A program made the translations under genes and the position numbers. The notes beneath the pieces are model-generated. The model was not told where the DNA came from. It did no database searches and was given only the letters and a program-made list of their open reading frames with translations. Shown piece after piece: positions 27,733 through 36,838 of a stretch of DNA of 64,000 bases. This DNA comes from Neotamlana sedimentorum. GTDB lineage: Bacteria > Bacteroidota > Bacteroidia > Flavobacteriales > Flavobacteriaceae. Location: positions 372,001 through 436,000 of the forward strand of contig NZ_JTDW01000002.1 in NCBI RefSeq assembly GCF_000943565.1, given 5' to 3'. The number at the start of each line of letters is the position of its first letter. The stretch's first letter is position 1.

Positions 27733-30700
27733 ATGAAGATAGGGCAAACGGTGAAGTTTTTATTGTTGGGGTTATTAATTTTAAGTTTTGTTAAGTTACA
27801 AGCTCAAAATGAACCTAACGATTGTGATAACATAATAACTGTTTGTGGTAACGGAAATTTTCAATCTAATGCTACTGGTCCTGGAAACAACCCAACCGAG
27901 GTTAATTCCTGTGGTGGATTCGAACATAATTCGTTGTGGTTAGAAGTTAATATTGCCCAAGCTGGAACTTTAGGTTTCGATTTAATTCCTAACGATCCGG
28001 ATATTATGGTCGATTACGATTTTTGGGTTTATGGTCCAAACAGATTATGTTCTAACCTAGGAAGCCCTATTCGTTGCGCAACAACTAATCCTAATCAAGC
28101 TGGTTTAGCAAATAATCATACAGGTATTAATGGCTCAACAACATTAACGCAAACGGGACCAGGACCAAATGGTAATGGTTACGTATTTTGGTTAACTGTA
28201 GCGGTTGGAGAAACGTACTACATTGTAGTAGATCGACCTGATGGTGATGGCGGTTTCGAAATTCAATGGACAGGGACAGCAATGCAAGGTACAGGTGCTT
28301 TTCCTGCGCCTCCAACAACTAATGCTATTGATGACGTTATTGCTTGTAGTGGTACGCCAGATATTTCTATTTTTAATTTAGATGGTTTAAAAAGCAGTAT
28401 TAACGCAGATCCTAGTAACACCATCGAATTTTACGAAAACTTAGCCGATGCTACCGATGGCATTAACGCCTTACCAGGTATTTATGCTAACACCAGTAAT
28501 CCGCAACAAATTTATGCTAAGGTACTATCGGGAACGACCGATTGTTATAGTTTAGTAGATTTTAATTTAGTGGTTTCGCCTATTCCAGATGCTCAAGTTT
28601 CTGTAGATAGAAATACCATTTGCGATGGTGAGTCGGTTTCTTTTACATTCACAGGAACCGAGAATACAACAGTAAATTACAATATTAACGGTGGTGCAAC
28701 ACAACATGTTGTTATGGATGCTTCAGGTGTAGCAACTTTAAATCAGGTGCTAACGGTAAATTCAACATTAACACTAGAAAGTGTGCAGGTTATTGATGGT
28801 TCTGGAACTGTAATTTGTTCACAAAATTTAACTGATTCTGAATCTATAACTGTTAACCCAAGTGAAACACCAGATTTTGCACAGGTTGCCGATATATGTA
28901 GTGGCGAAACTTTAGCTGCGCTTCCTACAACCTCGAATAACGGAATTACAGGAACCTGGAGTCCGGCACTCGATAACACAACAACCACAACCTATACTTT
29001 TACTCCAGATGGTAGCCAGTGTGCTTTCACCCAAACCATGACGATTACAGTTAATCCAAATATCACACCCAATTTTACACAAGTGGCCGATATTTGTAGC
29101 GGTGAAACTTTAGCAGCACTTCCAACAACCTCCGATAATGGCGTTACGGGAACATGGAGTCCAGCGCTCGATAATACGGCAACCACAACTTATACGTTTA
29201 CACCAGATGCAGGTCAATGTGCTTCTAATCAAACCATGACAATCACTGTTAACCCAAATGTTACACCAACATTTACTCAGGTGGCCGATATTTGTAGCGG
29301 TGAAACTTTAGCAGCACTTCCAACAACTTCCGATAATGGTGTTACGGGAACCTGGAGTCCAGCGCTCGATAATACTGCAACTACAACTTATACATTTACA
29401 CCAGATGCAGGTCAATGTGCTTATAATCAAACCATGACAATCACGGTTAATCCAAATATTACACCAACATTTACTCAAGTGGCCGATATTTGTAGCGGTG
29501 AAACATTAGCTACGTTGCCAACAACTTCCGATAATAATGTTACAGGAACCTGGAGTCCGGCATTAGATAATACTGCAACTACAACTTATACATTTACACC
29601 AGATGCAGGCCAATGTGCTACGGAGCAAACTATGACCATTACAGTTAATCCGAATACCTCACCTGATTTTACACAAGTGGCCGATATTTGTAGTGGTGAA
29701 ACTTTAGCGCCATTACCAACCACCTCGAACAATGGTGTTACAGGAACCTGGAGTCCGGCGTTAGATAATACAACAACTACAACTTACACGTTTACACCAG
29801 ATGCAGGCCAGTGTGCTACGGAGCAAACTATGCTTATAACGGTAAATCAAAATATTATACCCAATTTTACACAAGTGCCCGATATTTGTAGTGGTGAAAC
29901 TTTAGCAGAATTACCAACCACCTCAAACAATGGTGTTGTGGGAACATGGAGTCCAGCGCTCGATAATACCGCAACTACAACCTATACGTTTACACCAGAT
30001 GCAGGTCAATGTGCTTCTAATCAAACCATGACAATCACTGTTAACCCAAATGTTACACCAACATTTACTCAGGTGGCCGATATTTGTAGCGGTGAAACTT
30101 TAGCAGCACTTCCAACAACTTCCGATAATGGTGTTACGGGAACCTGGAGTCCAGCGCTCGATAATACTGCAACTACAACTTATACATTTACACCAGATGC
30201 AGGTCAATGTGCTTATAATCAAACCATGACAATCACGGTTAATCCAAATATTACACCAACATTTACTCAAGTGGCCGATATTTGTAGCGGTGAAACATTA
30301 GCTACGTTGCCAACAACTTCCGATAATAATGTTACAGGAACCTGGAGTCCGGCATTAGATAATACTGCAACTACAACTTATACATTTACACCAGATGCAG
30401 GCCAATGTGCTACGGAGCAAACTATGACCATTACAGTTAATCCGAATACCTCACCTGATTTTACACAAGTGGCCGATATTTGTAGTGGTGAAACTTTAGC
30501 GCCATTACCAACCACCTCGAACAATGGTGTTACAGGAACCTGGAGTCCGGCGTTAGATAATACAACAACTACAACTTACACGTTTACACCAGATGCAGGC
30601 CAGTGTGCTACGGAGCAAACTATGCTTATAACGGTAAATCAAAATATTATACCCAATTTTACACAAGTGCCCGATATTTGTAGTGGTGAAACTTTAGCAG

Positions 30701-32406
30701 AATTACCAACCACCTCAAACAATGGTGTTGTGGGAACATGGAGTCCAGCGCTCGATAATACCGCAACTACAACCTATACGTTTACACCAGATGCAGGTCA
30801 ATGTGCTATCGAGCAAACCATGACCATTACGGTTAATCCTGTTATTGATCCAGAATTTACGCAAATGGCCCCACGTTGTAGCGGACAAAATATTAACCCG
30901 TTACCAACCACCTCTAACAACGGTGTTACAGGAACTTGGAGTCCGGCAATTGATAATACAACAACTACAGTTTATACCTTTACGCCAGATGCTGGCCAAT
31001 GTGCCAACGAGCAAACTATGCGTATTATTGTTAGCCCAACACCAATAATAGTTTTAGATAATTTAAGTGAATGCACGCTTAGTGGCAACGGTTATTTCGA
31101 TTTCGATTTAAATGCCGAAATTCCTGCTATTTTAGGAAGCACACAAGACGCTTCAGATTTTACTGTGGCATTTTTTGAAGACGCTTCTGCTTCAATGCAA
31201 ATAACAACAAATCCGTATACTAATTCAACGGCATACAATCATATCATTTATGTTCAAATTACAGATAATGCTACGTTGTGCGATGCTATTTTTCCATTTA
31301 ATTTAACGGTTGAAGACGCTGCAATTGCAACAACACCTAATCCTATTAATATTTGTGATGGCGATGGTGAAAATGATGGGTTTTTTCAGTACGATTTAAC
31401 TACTTTAAATGCTGAAATTTTAAATGGACAAGATCCAAATAATTATATTGTCGATTATTTTGAAGACCCGCAAGATGCAGAAGATGGCGTAAATGCTATT
31501 TCGAATCCAGACACTTTTGTGAATTCGGTGGCAAACAATCAAACCATTTATATTCGTGTTTATCATGCTAGTTCGCCAGATGTTTGTTATGATACAACTT
31601 CGGTAAGTTATACTGTAAATCCTATTTTAAAACCGTTGATTTCATCTTTAACAGGTAACAACACTTTATGTGTCGATTTTGAAACAAATGCCGTGTTAAA
31701 CAGCGTAACATTGGTTAGCGATTTACAAAACGCAAATTATGTTTACACTTGGTTTTTAAATGGGGTTGAAATTACTGGAGAAAATGATAGTGAGTTAATT
31801 ATAGATGCTGCCAATCCTGGTGTTTATACTTTAAGCATTGAAGAAAATACACCTATTGCTAATTGTACTTCGGCAATTAGTGAAGGTTTTGAGGTGTTTC
31901 AATCTGGGCCACCTGTTTTATTAAGTGTTACACAAACTGAAACCTTCGAACCCAACCCACGAATAACCGTTTCGGTTGATGGTTATGGCGAATACTGGTT
32001 TCAGTTAGATGATGATGCACCTTTAGATAATGGCGGTGTATTTACAGGTGTTAGTAGCGGTACACACACGGTAACTGTTTTCGATATGAAAACCAACAAC
32101 CCATCGTGTGGTACAATTACGGTTGATGATATTACGATTATAAATTACCCAAAAGTTCTTACACCAAATAATGATGGTTATAACGATACTTGGCATGTTT
32201 TTGCAGTAAGCGATCAGCCTTCAACTATAGTTAAAATTTTCGATAGGTATGGCAAATTACTTAAGCAATTACGACCTAACGATATTGGTTGGGATGGTAC
32301 TTTTAGAGGTCAACCTTTGCCAGCAACCGACTATTGGTTCGATTTAACTTATGAAGAAAATGGCGAGCTCAAACATTTTGTGTCTCATTTTTCGTTAAGA
32401 CGATAA
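27733..32406 (+). CDS. T9SS type B adhesin with eleven 66-aa tandem repeats
   Basis: I use the ATG at 27733; a TTG three codons upstream would also stay in frame. The product is 1557 aa. Signal peptide KFLLLGLLILSFVKLQAQ (about 8-25). Residues 26-190 form a Cys-containing beta domain starting NEPNDCDNIITVCGNGNF. Repeats run from about 382 to 1107, each with CSGETLAxLPTTS, GTWSPALDN and TYTFTPDAGQCA. Further Ig-like modules follow, then a type B sorting domain from YPKVLTPNNDGYNDTW (about 1471) to the end. The repeat and terminal domains are typical of long, stalk-like surface adhesins. It belongs to the SprF/OmpA cluster and is about 36 bp downstream of the OmpA gene, probably in the same operon. 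Confidence 0.9.
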   Translation: MKIGQTVKFLLLGLLILSFVKLQAQNEPNDCDNIITVCGNGNFQSNATGPGNNPTEVNSCGGFEHNSLWLEVNIAQAGTLGFDLIPNDPDIMVDYDFWVYGPNRLCSNLGSPIRCATTNPNQAGLANNHTGINGSTTLTQTGPGPNGNGYVFWLTVAVGETYYIVVDRPDGDGGFEIQWTGTAMQGTGAFPAPPTTNAIDDVIACSGTPDISIFNLDGLKSSINADPSNTIEFYENLADATDGINALPGIYANTSNPQQIYAKVLSGTTDCYSLVDFNLVVSPIPDAQVSVDRNTICDGESVSFTFTGTENTTVNYNINGGATQHVVMDASGVATLNQVLTVNSTLTLESVQVIDGSGTVICSQNLTDSESITVNPSETPDFAQVADICSGETLAALPTTSNNGITGTWSPALDNTTTTTYTFTPDGSQCAFTQTMTITVNPNITPNFTQVADICSGETLAALPTTSDNGVTGTWSPALDNTATTTYTFTPDAGQCASNQTMTITVNPNVTPTFTQVADICSGETLAALPTTSDNGVTGTWSPALDNTATTTYTFTPDAGQCAYNQTMTITVNPNITPTFTQVADICSGETLATLPTTSDNNVTGTWSPALDNTATTTYTFTPDAGQCATEQTMTITVNPNTSPDFTQVADICSGETLAPLPTTSNNGVTGTWSPALDNTTTTTYTFTPDAGQCATEQTMLITVNQNIIPNFTQVPDICSGETLAELPTTSNNGVVGTWSPALDNTATTTYTFTPDAGQCASNQTMTITVNPNVTPTFTQVADICSGETLAALPTTSDNGVTGTWSPALDNTATTTYTFTPDAGQCAYNQTMTITVNPNITPTFTQVADICSGETLATLPTTSDNNVTGTWSPALDNTATTTYTFTPDAGQCATEQTMTITVNPNTSPDFTQVADICSGETLAPLPTTSNNGVTGTWSPALDNTTTTTYTFTPDAGQCATEQTMLITVNQNIIPNFTQVPDICSGETLAELPTTSNNGVVGTWSPALDNTATTTYTFTPDAGQCAIEQTMTITVNPVIDPEFTQMAPRCSGQNINPLPTTSNNGVTGTWSPAIDNTTTTVYTFTPDAGQCANEQTMRIIVSPTPIIVLDNLSECTLSGNGYFDFDLNAEIPAILGSTQDASDFTVAFFEDASASMQITTNPYTNSTAYNHIIYVQITDNATLCDAIFPFNLTVEDAAIATTPNPINICDGDGENDGFFQYDLTTLNAEILNGQDPNNYIVDYFEDPQDAEDGVNAISNPDTFVNSVANNQTIYIRVYHASSPDVCYDTTSVSYTVNPILKPLISSLTGNNTLCVDFETNAVLNSVTLVSDLQNANYVYTWFLNGVEITGENDSELIIDAANPGVYTLSIEENTPIANCTSAISEGFEVFQSGPPVLLSVTQTETFEPNPRITVSVDGYGEYWFQLDDDAPLDNGGVFTGVSSGTHTVTVFDMKTNNPSCGTITVDDITIINYPKVLTPNNDGYNDTWHVFAVSDQPSTIVKIFDRYGKLLKQLRPNDIGWDGTFRGQPLPATDYWFDLTYEENGELKHFVSHFSLRR
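28876..31053 (+). repeat. Eleven in-frame 198-bp tandem repeats
   Basis: Eleven consecutive units of exactly 198 bp encode the 66-aa repeats. The first and last two units are the most divergent. The central part has a second level of order, a four-unit block (792 bp) that is present twice without a single base change (29191-30015 and 29983-30807). Confidence 0.95.
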
Positions 32407-32468
32407 CGTACCAGTTATTTCTTTTTTTAGTATTTATATTTTTTGTAATTTTATAAAAATCAATTATT

Positions 32469-32484
32469 TACCCAGTTCTGGGTA
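32469..32484 (+). terminator. Possible weak terminator after the repeat adhesin
   Basis: TACCCAG-TT-CTGGGTA is a perfect 7-bp hairpin with a 2-nt loop, 62 bp after the stop, followed by TTGTGTTT, not a clean T-run. It may end or attenuate transcription before 32588. Confidence 0.4.
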
Positions 32485-32587
32485 TTGTGTTTCCTCCCTA
32501 AAAATGTCAATTTAGCATTGTAAAATTCATTTGTGTTTTATTTAGCATATGGGTTTTTGCAGTAAAACCACCACTAAACTAAATATT

Positions 32588-33040
32588 ATGGAAACATTTG
32601 AAACTTTTGGGAATAACCAGCAAATTGCAGTAAATATTACAGACATCGATACGGTAGCCCAACAATTAGGCACTCCTGTTTTTGCATTAAAAGCTGAAGA
32701 AAACCCAATGGATTTCGAGATTTTAGAGTCTAAAGAAAACTCGACTTCATTCTCAAAAGAACAATCTAAAAGTAGGCCAGTTTTGGCTATTAAGTTTGTT
32801 TTTATTGTCGATATAAATCAAGAGCCAAATATTAAAAAAGTCATGGAACGCACCTTAATTCGATACAGCGTGTACGACCAAGACAACAGAAAAACCTATT
32901 ATTCTTCATTTATAAATTTTGAAGCTGAATTTGTTAAAATCTCCGATGAGCAGTTTACAGTAGAAAAAAATATAACGGTTGTTTTAAACGAAGATTTAAG
33001 AAGTAATCACAGAGCGTTTGTTAAATCTTTAAACTCATAA
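32588..33040 (+). CDS. Unknown cytoplasmic protein, 150 aa, first of a two-gene unit
   Basis: I chose the ATG at 32588 (METFETFGNNQQIAVNITD). The longer frame from 32549 adds a non-conserved-looking MGFCSKTTTKLNI. The protein has no signal peptide or membrane segment. It is rich in beta-strand-type sequence with charged residues (VLAIKFVFIVDINQEPNIKKVMERTLIRYSVYDQD is the most structured part). It ends 2 bp before an exported-protein gene on the same strand, so the two are probably one transcript. I do not recognise the family; its position at the end of the T9SS adhesin cluster is the only functional hint. Confidence 0.65.
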   Translation: METFETFGNNQQIAVNITDIDTVAQQLGTPVFALKAEENPMDFEILESKENSTSFSKEQSKSRPVLAIKFVFIVDINQEPNIKKVMERTLIRYSVYDQDNRKTYYSSFINFEAEFVKISDEQFTVEKNITVVLNEDLRSNHRAFVKSLNS

Positions 33041-33042
33041 TT

Positions 33043-34239
33043 ATGAAACGGTTTTATATATTTTTTCTAGTTTTTCTTGGTTTTATGCAAAGCAAACAAG
33101 CACAAACATCAATAAGCGATTTTAATTTTGAAAGTACCACAAATCCAGCTTTTACTTTAGTTGATGAAACTCCGACTGCCATTAACTCACCGGAAAACAT
33201 TAAAAGTTTAGCGGTGTATGCTTACAACGGGTTTTCTAACGGAAACATAGCTTTAGAATCGAATCCGTATTGGATAATCCCGAATAAAAAAGATCGTTCT
33301 TATTATGATTATCGTGGCATAAAATTAAACAACAAAGGCGCATATTATATCAATCCGTTTAACGGTATTAAAACCAACTCTTCATTTTCGTTTGGCTACA
33401 TTACAAAACAGTTTGATGGTTATGCTGAAGAAAAAAAAGTGGCTTCAGTTGGTGTTAGAACGGCGCTATTTCAATTTTATAATCAAAATAAAACAAAAGG
33501 TTTAGTTGATATTTTAGAACGAACGCGTGCACCGTATTCCAATGAAGCGCTGCAAAAATTTAATGGCACATTAGTATTTTTAAATTTAATTGTAACCAAA
33601 TTTGACGCTGAAGAATATATTATAAACAACAAAATACCTCAAAATTTTATTGATGCTGCCAATAATTTTTTAGCTAATAATTCTGAATTTAATTCCAGTT
33701 ATCCAGATGGTAAAAGTTTGGCAAATGCCTATTTTAAAGAAATTGCCGATAGAATAGTTAACTTTTACTATAACCCTAAAGATATAAAGCCCTTTTTACG
33801 AATTGATGCTGCTTTGGCCTATGGCATGCTTTTTAAAGATAATAACATCGCATCGAATGTAAATAGGTTTTCTAGTTGGTTAACCCTCGATTTTGCTATT
33901 AATTTGATAAAAAAGGAAAATTTACGCTCTAAAAATGCCAACTATTTACATGTTTACTGTATTGCCAAATATGTCGACGATGGTTTTATAGCAAACCAAG
34001 GTGTTTTTTGGGATTATGGCGGAAAAGTGGAACTTGAATTTCATAAATTAAAGTTCGCTTACGAGTATTTAAAACGCGATGGTTTTGGTAAGCAATACCG
34101 GTCTGTTGGAAATATAAATTACCAAGTTTTTAAAAAAGTAAGTTTAACAGGTGCTTTTGGTAAAGATTTTCCTGAAGACAATAATTTAATTACGCTTTTA
34201 GGGGTGAATTGGGATTTAGATTTTAAAGGGCTTTTTTAA
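33043..34239 (+). CDS. Unknown exported, probably outer-membrane protein
   Basis: A 398-aa protein with a clear signal peptide MKRFYIFFLVFLGFMQSKQAQ. The mature part starts TSISDFNFESTTNPAFTLVDETPTAINSPENIK, a pattern I associate with outer-membrane proteins of this phylum. Its end (VSLTGAFGKDFPEDNNLITLLGVNWDLDFKGLF) alternates like terminal barrel strands and finishes in Phe, the usual barrel-assembly signal. The middle contains long charged helices (residues 130-240). No named family is evident. It is paired with the 150-aa gene immediately upstream (2-bp gap). The next gene is convergent, ten bp away. Confidence 0.65.
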   Translation: MKRFYIFFLVFLGFMQSKQAQTSISDFNFESTTNPAFTLVDETPTAINSPENIKSLAVYAYNGFSNGNIALESNPYWIIPNKKDRSYYDYRGIKLNNKGAYYINPFNGIKTNSSFSFGYITKQFDGYAEEKKVASVGVRTALFQFYNQNKTKGLVDILERTRAPYSNEALQKFNGTLVFLNLIVTKFDAEEYIINNKIPQNFIDAANNFLANNSEFNSSYPDGKSLANAYFKEIADRIVNFYYNPKDIKPFLRIDAALAYGMLFKDNNIASNVNRFSSWLTLDFAINLIKKENLRSKNANYLHVYCIAKYVDDGFIANQGVFWDYGGKVELEFHKLKFAYEYLKRDGFGKQYRSVGNINYQVFKKVSLTGAFGKDFPEDNNLITLLGVNWDLDFKGLF

Positions 34240-34248
34240 AACGATAAA

Positions 34249-34659
34249 TTATTCAATATCACCACCGCCAACTTTTACGCTAAAAGGCTCGCACCAGTAG
34301 AGTAAATAGGTGTAATCGGTTAAGTTTACATTTTCTATAATGTAGTTGTGTGCGCCACTAAAAACTTCAACTGGGCCAAGAGATAAAGCATTAGTAACCG
34401 AATTGGCATCGTTAGTTAAATACACATACAAACCAGGCAACTCGGTTGAAGCTACATAGTTTTCGTTTAGAGTAAGCAATAAATTGTTAGTGTTTTCAAT
34501 GCTAGAAAGTGTAAAACTTCCCATTAATTCGTAGTCGCTAGTTGTTGCAACAACGCCCGATTTAGAGCTGCCAATAGGTGTTTCTTCAGTATCAATTTCT
34601 TCAGTATTACAGGCGAAAAAACTAAAGAATAAGCAAGTGAAAATAAAAATTCTAGACAT
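34249..34659 (-). CDS. DM13-domain lipoprotein
   Basis: A 136-aa protein with lipoprotein signal IFTCLFFSFFACN (Cys17). The C-terminal ~90 residues fit the DM13 domain: LPGLYVYLTNDANS, then GAHNYIIENVNLTDYTYLLYWCEPFSVKVG with the conserved Cys that is proposed to take part in redox or electron transfer. Family role in bacteria is not settled. The segment between the lipobox and the domain is an acidic linker (EEIDTEETPIG), as usual for surface or periplasmic lipoproteins. Monocistronic on the minus strand and convergent with the exported protein gene at 33043. Confidence 0.8.
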   Translation of the reverse strand: MSRIFIFTCLFFSFFACNTEEIDTEETPIGSSKSGVVATTSDYELMGSFTLSSIENTNNLLLTLNENYVASTELPGLYVYLTNDANSVTNALSLGPVEVFSGAHNYIIENVNLTDYTYLLYWCEPFSVKVGGGDIE

Positions 34660-34715
34660 CCGTTATGTGTTTTTAAAAATAGTCGGTTATAAACTCACAT
34701 GCTTACTTTTAAAGT

Positions 34716-36005
34716 TTAATTAGTGAGTGTAGCGTTATAAAAAACCTGTTGTAATTTAGGGCGAATGTTTAAATTATAAATATTTCGATGGCTTCGCGAT
34801 GGATAAACACGATTAGATAAAAATATAAAAACCAATTCTGCTTTTGGGTCTGCCCAAATAAAAGTGCCCGTAAAACCAGAATGACCAAAGCTTTCCGGAC
34901 TAACCTGTGGCGCAGGATAAGCCTTTGTAATGTTTAATGTGTCGTTGCCAATTAATGGTTTATCGAAACCTAAACCGCGGCGGTTATTGTTTTCTGGATA
35001 TTGAATTTTTGTAAATTCCCTTACAGTTGCAGGTTTAAAAATAGTGTTGCCATTAAAAGTTCCGAAATTTGTTAGCATTTGCATGTATTTTGCCAAATCG
35101 GTTGCAGTGCCAAATAAGCCGGCATTTCCCGAAATACCACCAAGTAAAGCGGCATTTTCGTCGTGAACCCAACCGTGAGTTAGTGTTTTTCTAAAAACCG
35201 AATCGTTCTCGGTAGGAACAATGGTGTTTTTAAAGTTTTTTGTTTTAGGAAGGTAACCTAAAGTTTCGCAGCCTAAAGGTTTGTAAAATTGTTTTTGAAG
35301 ATAATCGGTGTAATTTTCACCTGTAATATTTTCAATAATTTCAGGATAAATTAATGACGCTAAACCCGAGTATTTATAAGTTTTATCATTACTAACCTTG
35401 GAGCGATTTATGTTTCGAAATACTTTGTTTTTAAAACGATTTTTCACATAAATGCCTTCGTATATTTGGTTTGAAAATCGTTTACTAGCTTCAGTTTTAA
35501 TAAATCGTTTTTTAAGCTTACCATTTTTAACAACACGACTTAAAAATACAATATAAGGTTGCATTCCCGATTGATGCGCTAAAAGTTCGCGCAACGTGAT
35601 GTGTTTTTTGGTTTTTTTATGTTTCCAAGCGTTCCAGTAATTATTAAAAGGCGCATCTAAATCCAGCTTACCTTCTTCGTAAAGTTTCATTAGAGCGGGC
35701 AGCGGCCCCACAATTTTAGTAACCGAAGCTAAATCGTAAATATCGTTTAAACTTACTTTATTAATACTATCGTAAGTGTGATAACCATAAGCTTCATGAA
35801 AAATAATTTGTCCTTGTTTAGCCACTAATAGTTGAGCGCCAGGAAAAGCCTGCTCTTTAATGGCTAATTGCATAATAGAATCGACTTGCGTGTTAATGTA
35901 ATCACCGTTTAAGCCAACCGATTCTGGGTTTGTATAAGGCATTTGCGCGCAAGCCCATTGGCAAAAAACTAAAAAAACAACGAATTGAATAGCAGATTTT
36001 ATCAT
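34716..36005 (-). CDS. Secreted serine hydrolase (class C beta-lactamase family)
   Basis: From the ATG ending at 36005 (MIKSAIQFVVFLVFCQWACAQ, a good signal peptide) the protein is 429 aa. The longer frame from 36029 overlaps the next gene and adds residues before the signal, so I reject it. Motifs: SVTK (Ser94, Lys97), YSG in TYKYSGLASLIYPE, and HSGFTG near residue 376. These three match the Ser-Lys / Tyr / His-Ser-Gly set of the EstB and beta-lactamase-related family. In Bacteroidota such proteins are often fused behind a GH3 beta-glucosaminidase domain; here it is stand-alone. Substrate unknown. It follows the VOC gene by 10 bp. Confidence 0.87.
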   Translation of the reverse strand: MIKSAIQFVVFLVFCQWACAQMPYTNPESVGLNGDYINTQVDSIMQLAIKEQAFPGAQLLVAKQGQIIFHEAYGYHTYDSINKVSLNDIYDLASVTKIVGPLPALMKLYEEGKLDLDAPFNNYWNAWKHKKTKKHITLRELLAHQSGMQPYIVFLSRVVKNGKLKKRFIKTEASKRFSNQIYEGIYVKNRFKNKVFRNINRSKVSNDKTYKYSGLASLIYPEIIENITGENYTDYLQKQFYKPLGCETLGYLPKTKNFKNTIVPTENDSVFRKTLTHGWVHDENAALLGGISGNAGLFGTATDLAKYMQMLTNFGTFNGNTIFKPATVREFTKIQYPENNNRRGLGFDKPLIGNDTLNITKAYPAPQVSPESFGHSGFTGTFIWADPKAELVFIFLSNRVYPSRSHRNIYNLNIRPKLQQVFYNATLTN

Positions 36006-36015
36006 TAAACAATAT

Positions 36016-36402
36016 TTACAAAAAAGCACTATCTACAGGTTCCCAAAGTTCAATTTTGTTGCCATCGTTATCTAAAATATAGCCAAATTTACCGTATTCG
36101 TATTCTTCAATGTCGCCAACAACGGTTACGCCTTCTTCTTTTAAAACCTTTAATATTTCGTGTAAATTTTCTACACGATAATTAAACATAAAGTCTTTTT
36201 TCGATGGTTCGTAGTATTTTGTGTCTTCCGGAAACGGGCTCCATTGCGTCGAGCATTTATTGCCGGCTTCGTCTTTCCACCAAAAGGTGCAGCCATAATC
36301 GTCGGTATCAAAGCCCAGGTGTTTTTTGTACCAATCTTTAGTGGCATTAGGATCTTTGGTTTTAAAAAATAGCCCACCTATTCCTGTTACTCGTTTTTTC
36401 AT
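36016..36402 (-). CDS. VOC family protein (glyoxalase/bleomycin-resistance fold)
   Basis: A 128-aa single VOC module starting MKKRVTGIGGLFFKTKDPNATKDWYKKHLGF, with the first metal-type strand KTKDP and the typical closing GNKIELWEPVD. Members bind metal and act on small organic substrates, or serve as resistance proteins. The sequence shows no motif that fixes a substrate. It is separate from the second VOC gene at 36452 by a 49-bp gap that carries the GC-rich 14-mer. Confidence 0.85.
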   Translation of the reverse strand: MKKRVTGIGGLFFKTKDPNATKDWYKKHLGFDTDDYGCTFWWKDEAGNKCSTQWSPFPEDTKYYEPSKKDFMFNYRVENLHEILKVLKEEGVTVVGDIEEYEYGKFGYILDNDGNKIELWEPVDSAFL

Positions 36403-36423
36403 GAATTATAATATTTAAAGTTA

Positions 36424-36437
36424 CGCTTTCGCGGAAA
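36424..36437 (-). repeat. GC-rich 14-mer TTTCCGCGAAAGCG, second copy (inverted)
   Basis: Exact reverse complement of the motif at 5854-5867, again in a short gap between minus-strand genes. These are the only two copies I found in the window. Confidence 0.5.
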
Positions 36438-36451
36438 TGTAATACGACATG

Positions 36452-36823
36452 TTAAACATGCTGATCGATTAAAATAGTATTCCCGTCAGGGTCTTTAAGT
36501 ACAATGCTTGCAGGTCCGGTTGAAGCTTCATCAGCTTCGTTAATTAGGGAAACACCATTGTTTTTTAAATGGTTTTGAATGCTACGAACATCATCGAAAT
36601 CGGGTAAAGTTTGAGCATTTTCGTCCCAACCAGGGTTGAAGGTTAAAATATTTTCTTCGAACATGCCTTGAAACAAACCAATTAAAGCATTGCCATTTTT
36701 CATGATGAGATAATTTTTATCTAAATCGCCAGCAAAAACCGAAAACCCTAAGGTTTCATAAAATTGTTTTGAAGCTTTAATGTCTTTTACACTCAAGCTT
36801 GTTGAAAATGCGCCTAGTTTCAT
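36452..36823 (-). CDS. VOC family protein
   Basis: A 123-aa glyoxalase-fold protein starting MKLGAFSTSLSVKDIKASKQFYETLGFSVFAGD. The SVKDIKASKQFYETLGF opening and the end DPDGNTILIDQHV are standard for the family. It differs clearly from its neighbour at 36016, so the pair is not a recent duplication. Substrate unknown. It is 15 bp from the DUF1801 gene on the same strand, and the run from 36452 to 37294 could be one transcript. Confidence 0.85.
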   Translation of the reverse strand: MKLGAFSTSLSVKDIKASKQFYETLGFSVFAGDLDKNYLIMKNGNALIGLFQGMFEENILTFNPGWDENAQTLPDFDDVRSIQNHLKNNGVSLINEADEASTGPASIVLKDPDGNTILIDQHV

Positions 36824-36838
36824 AATATTTGCGTTTAG

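Noticed and set aside
28876-31053. CRISPR array
   Set aside because: The 198-bp units lie in frame inside an adhesin gene, have no spacer structure and no cas genes nearby.
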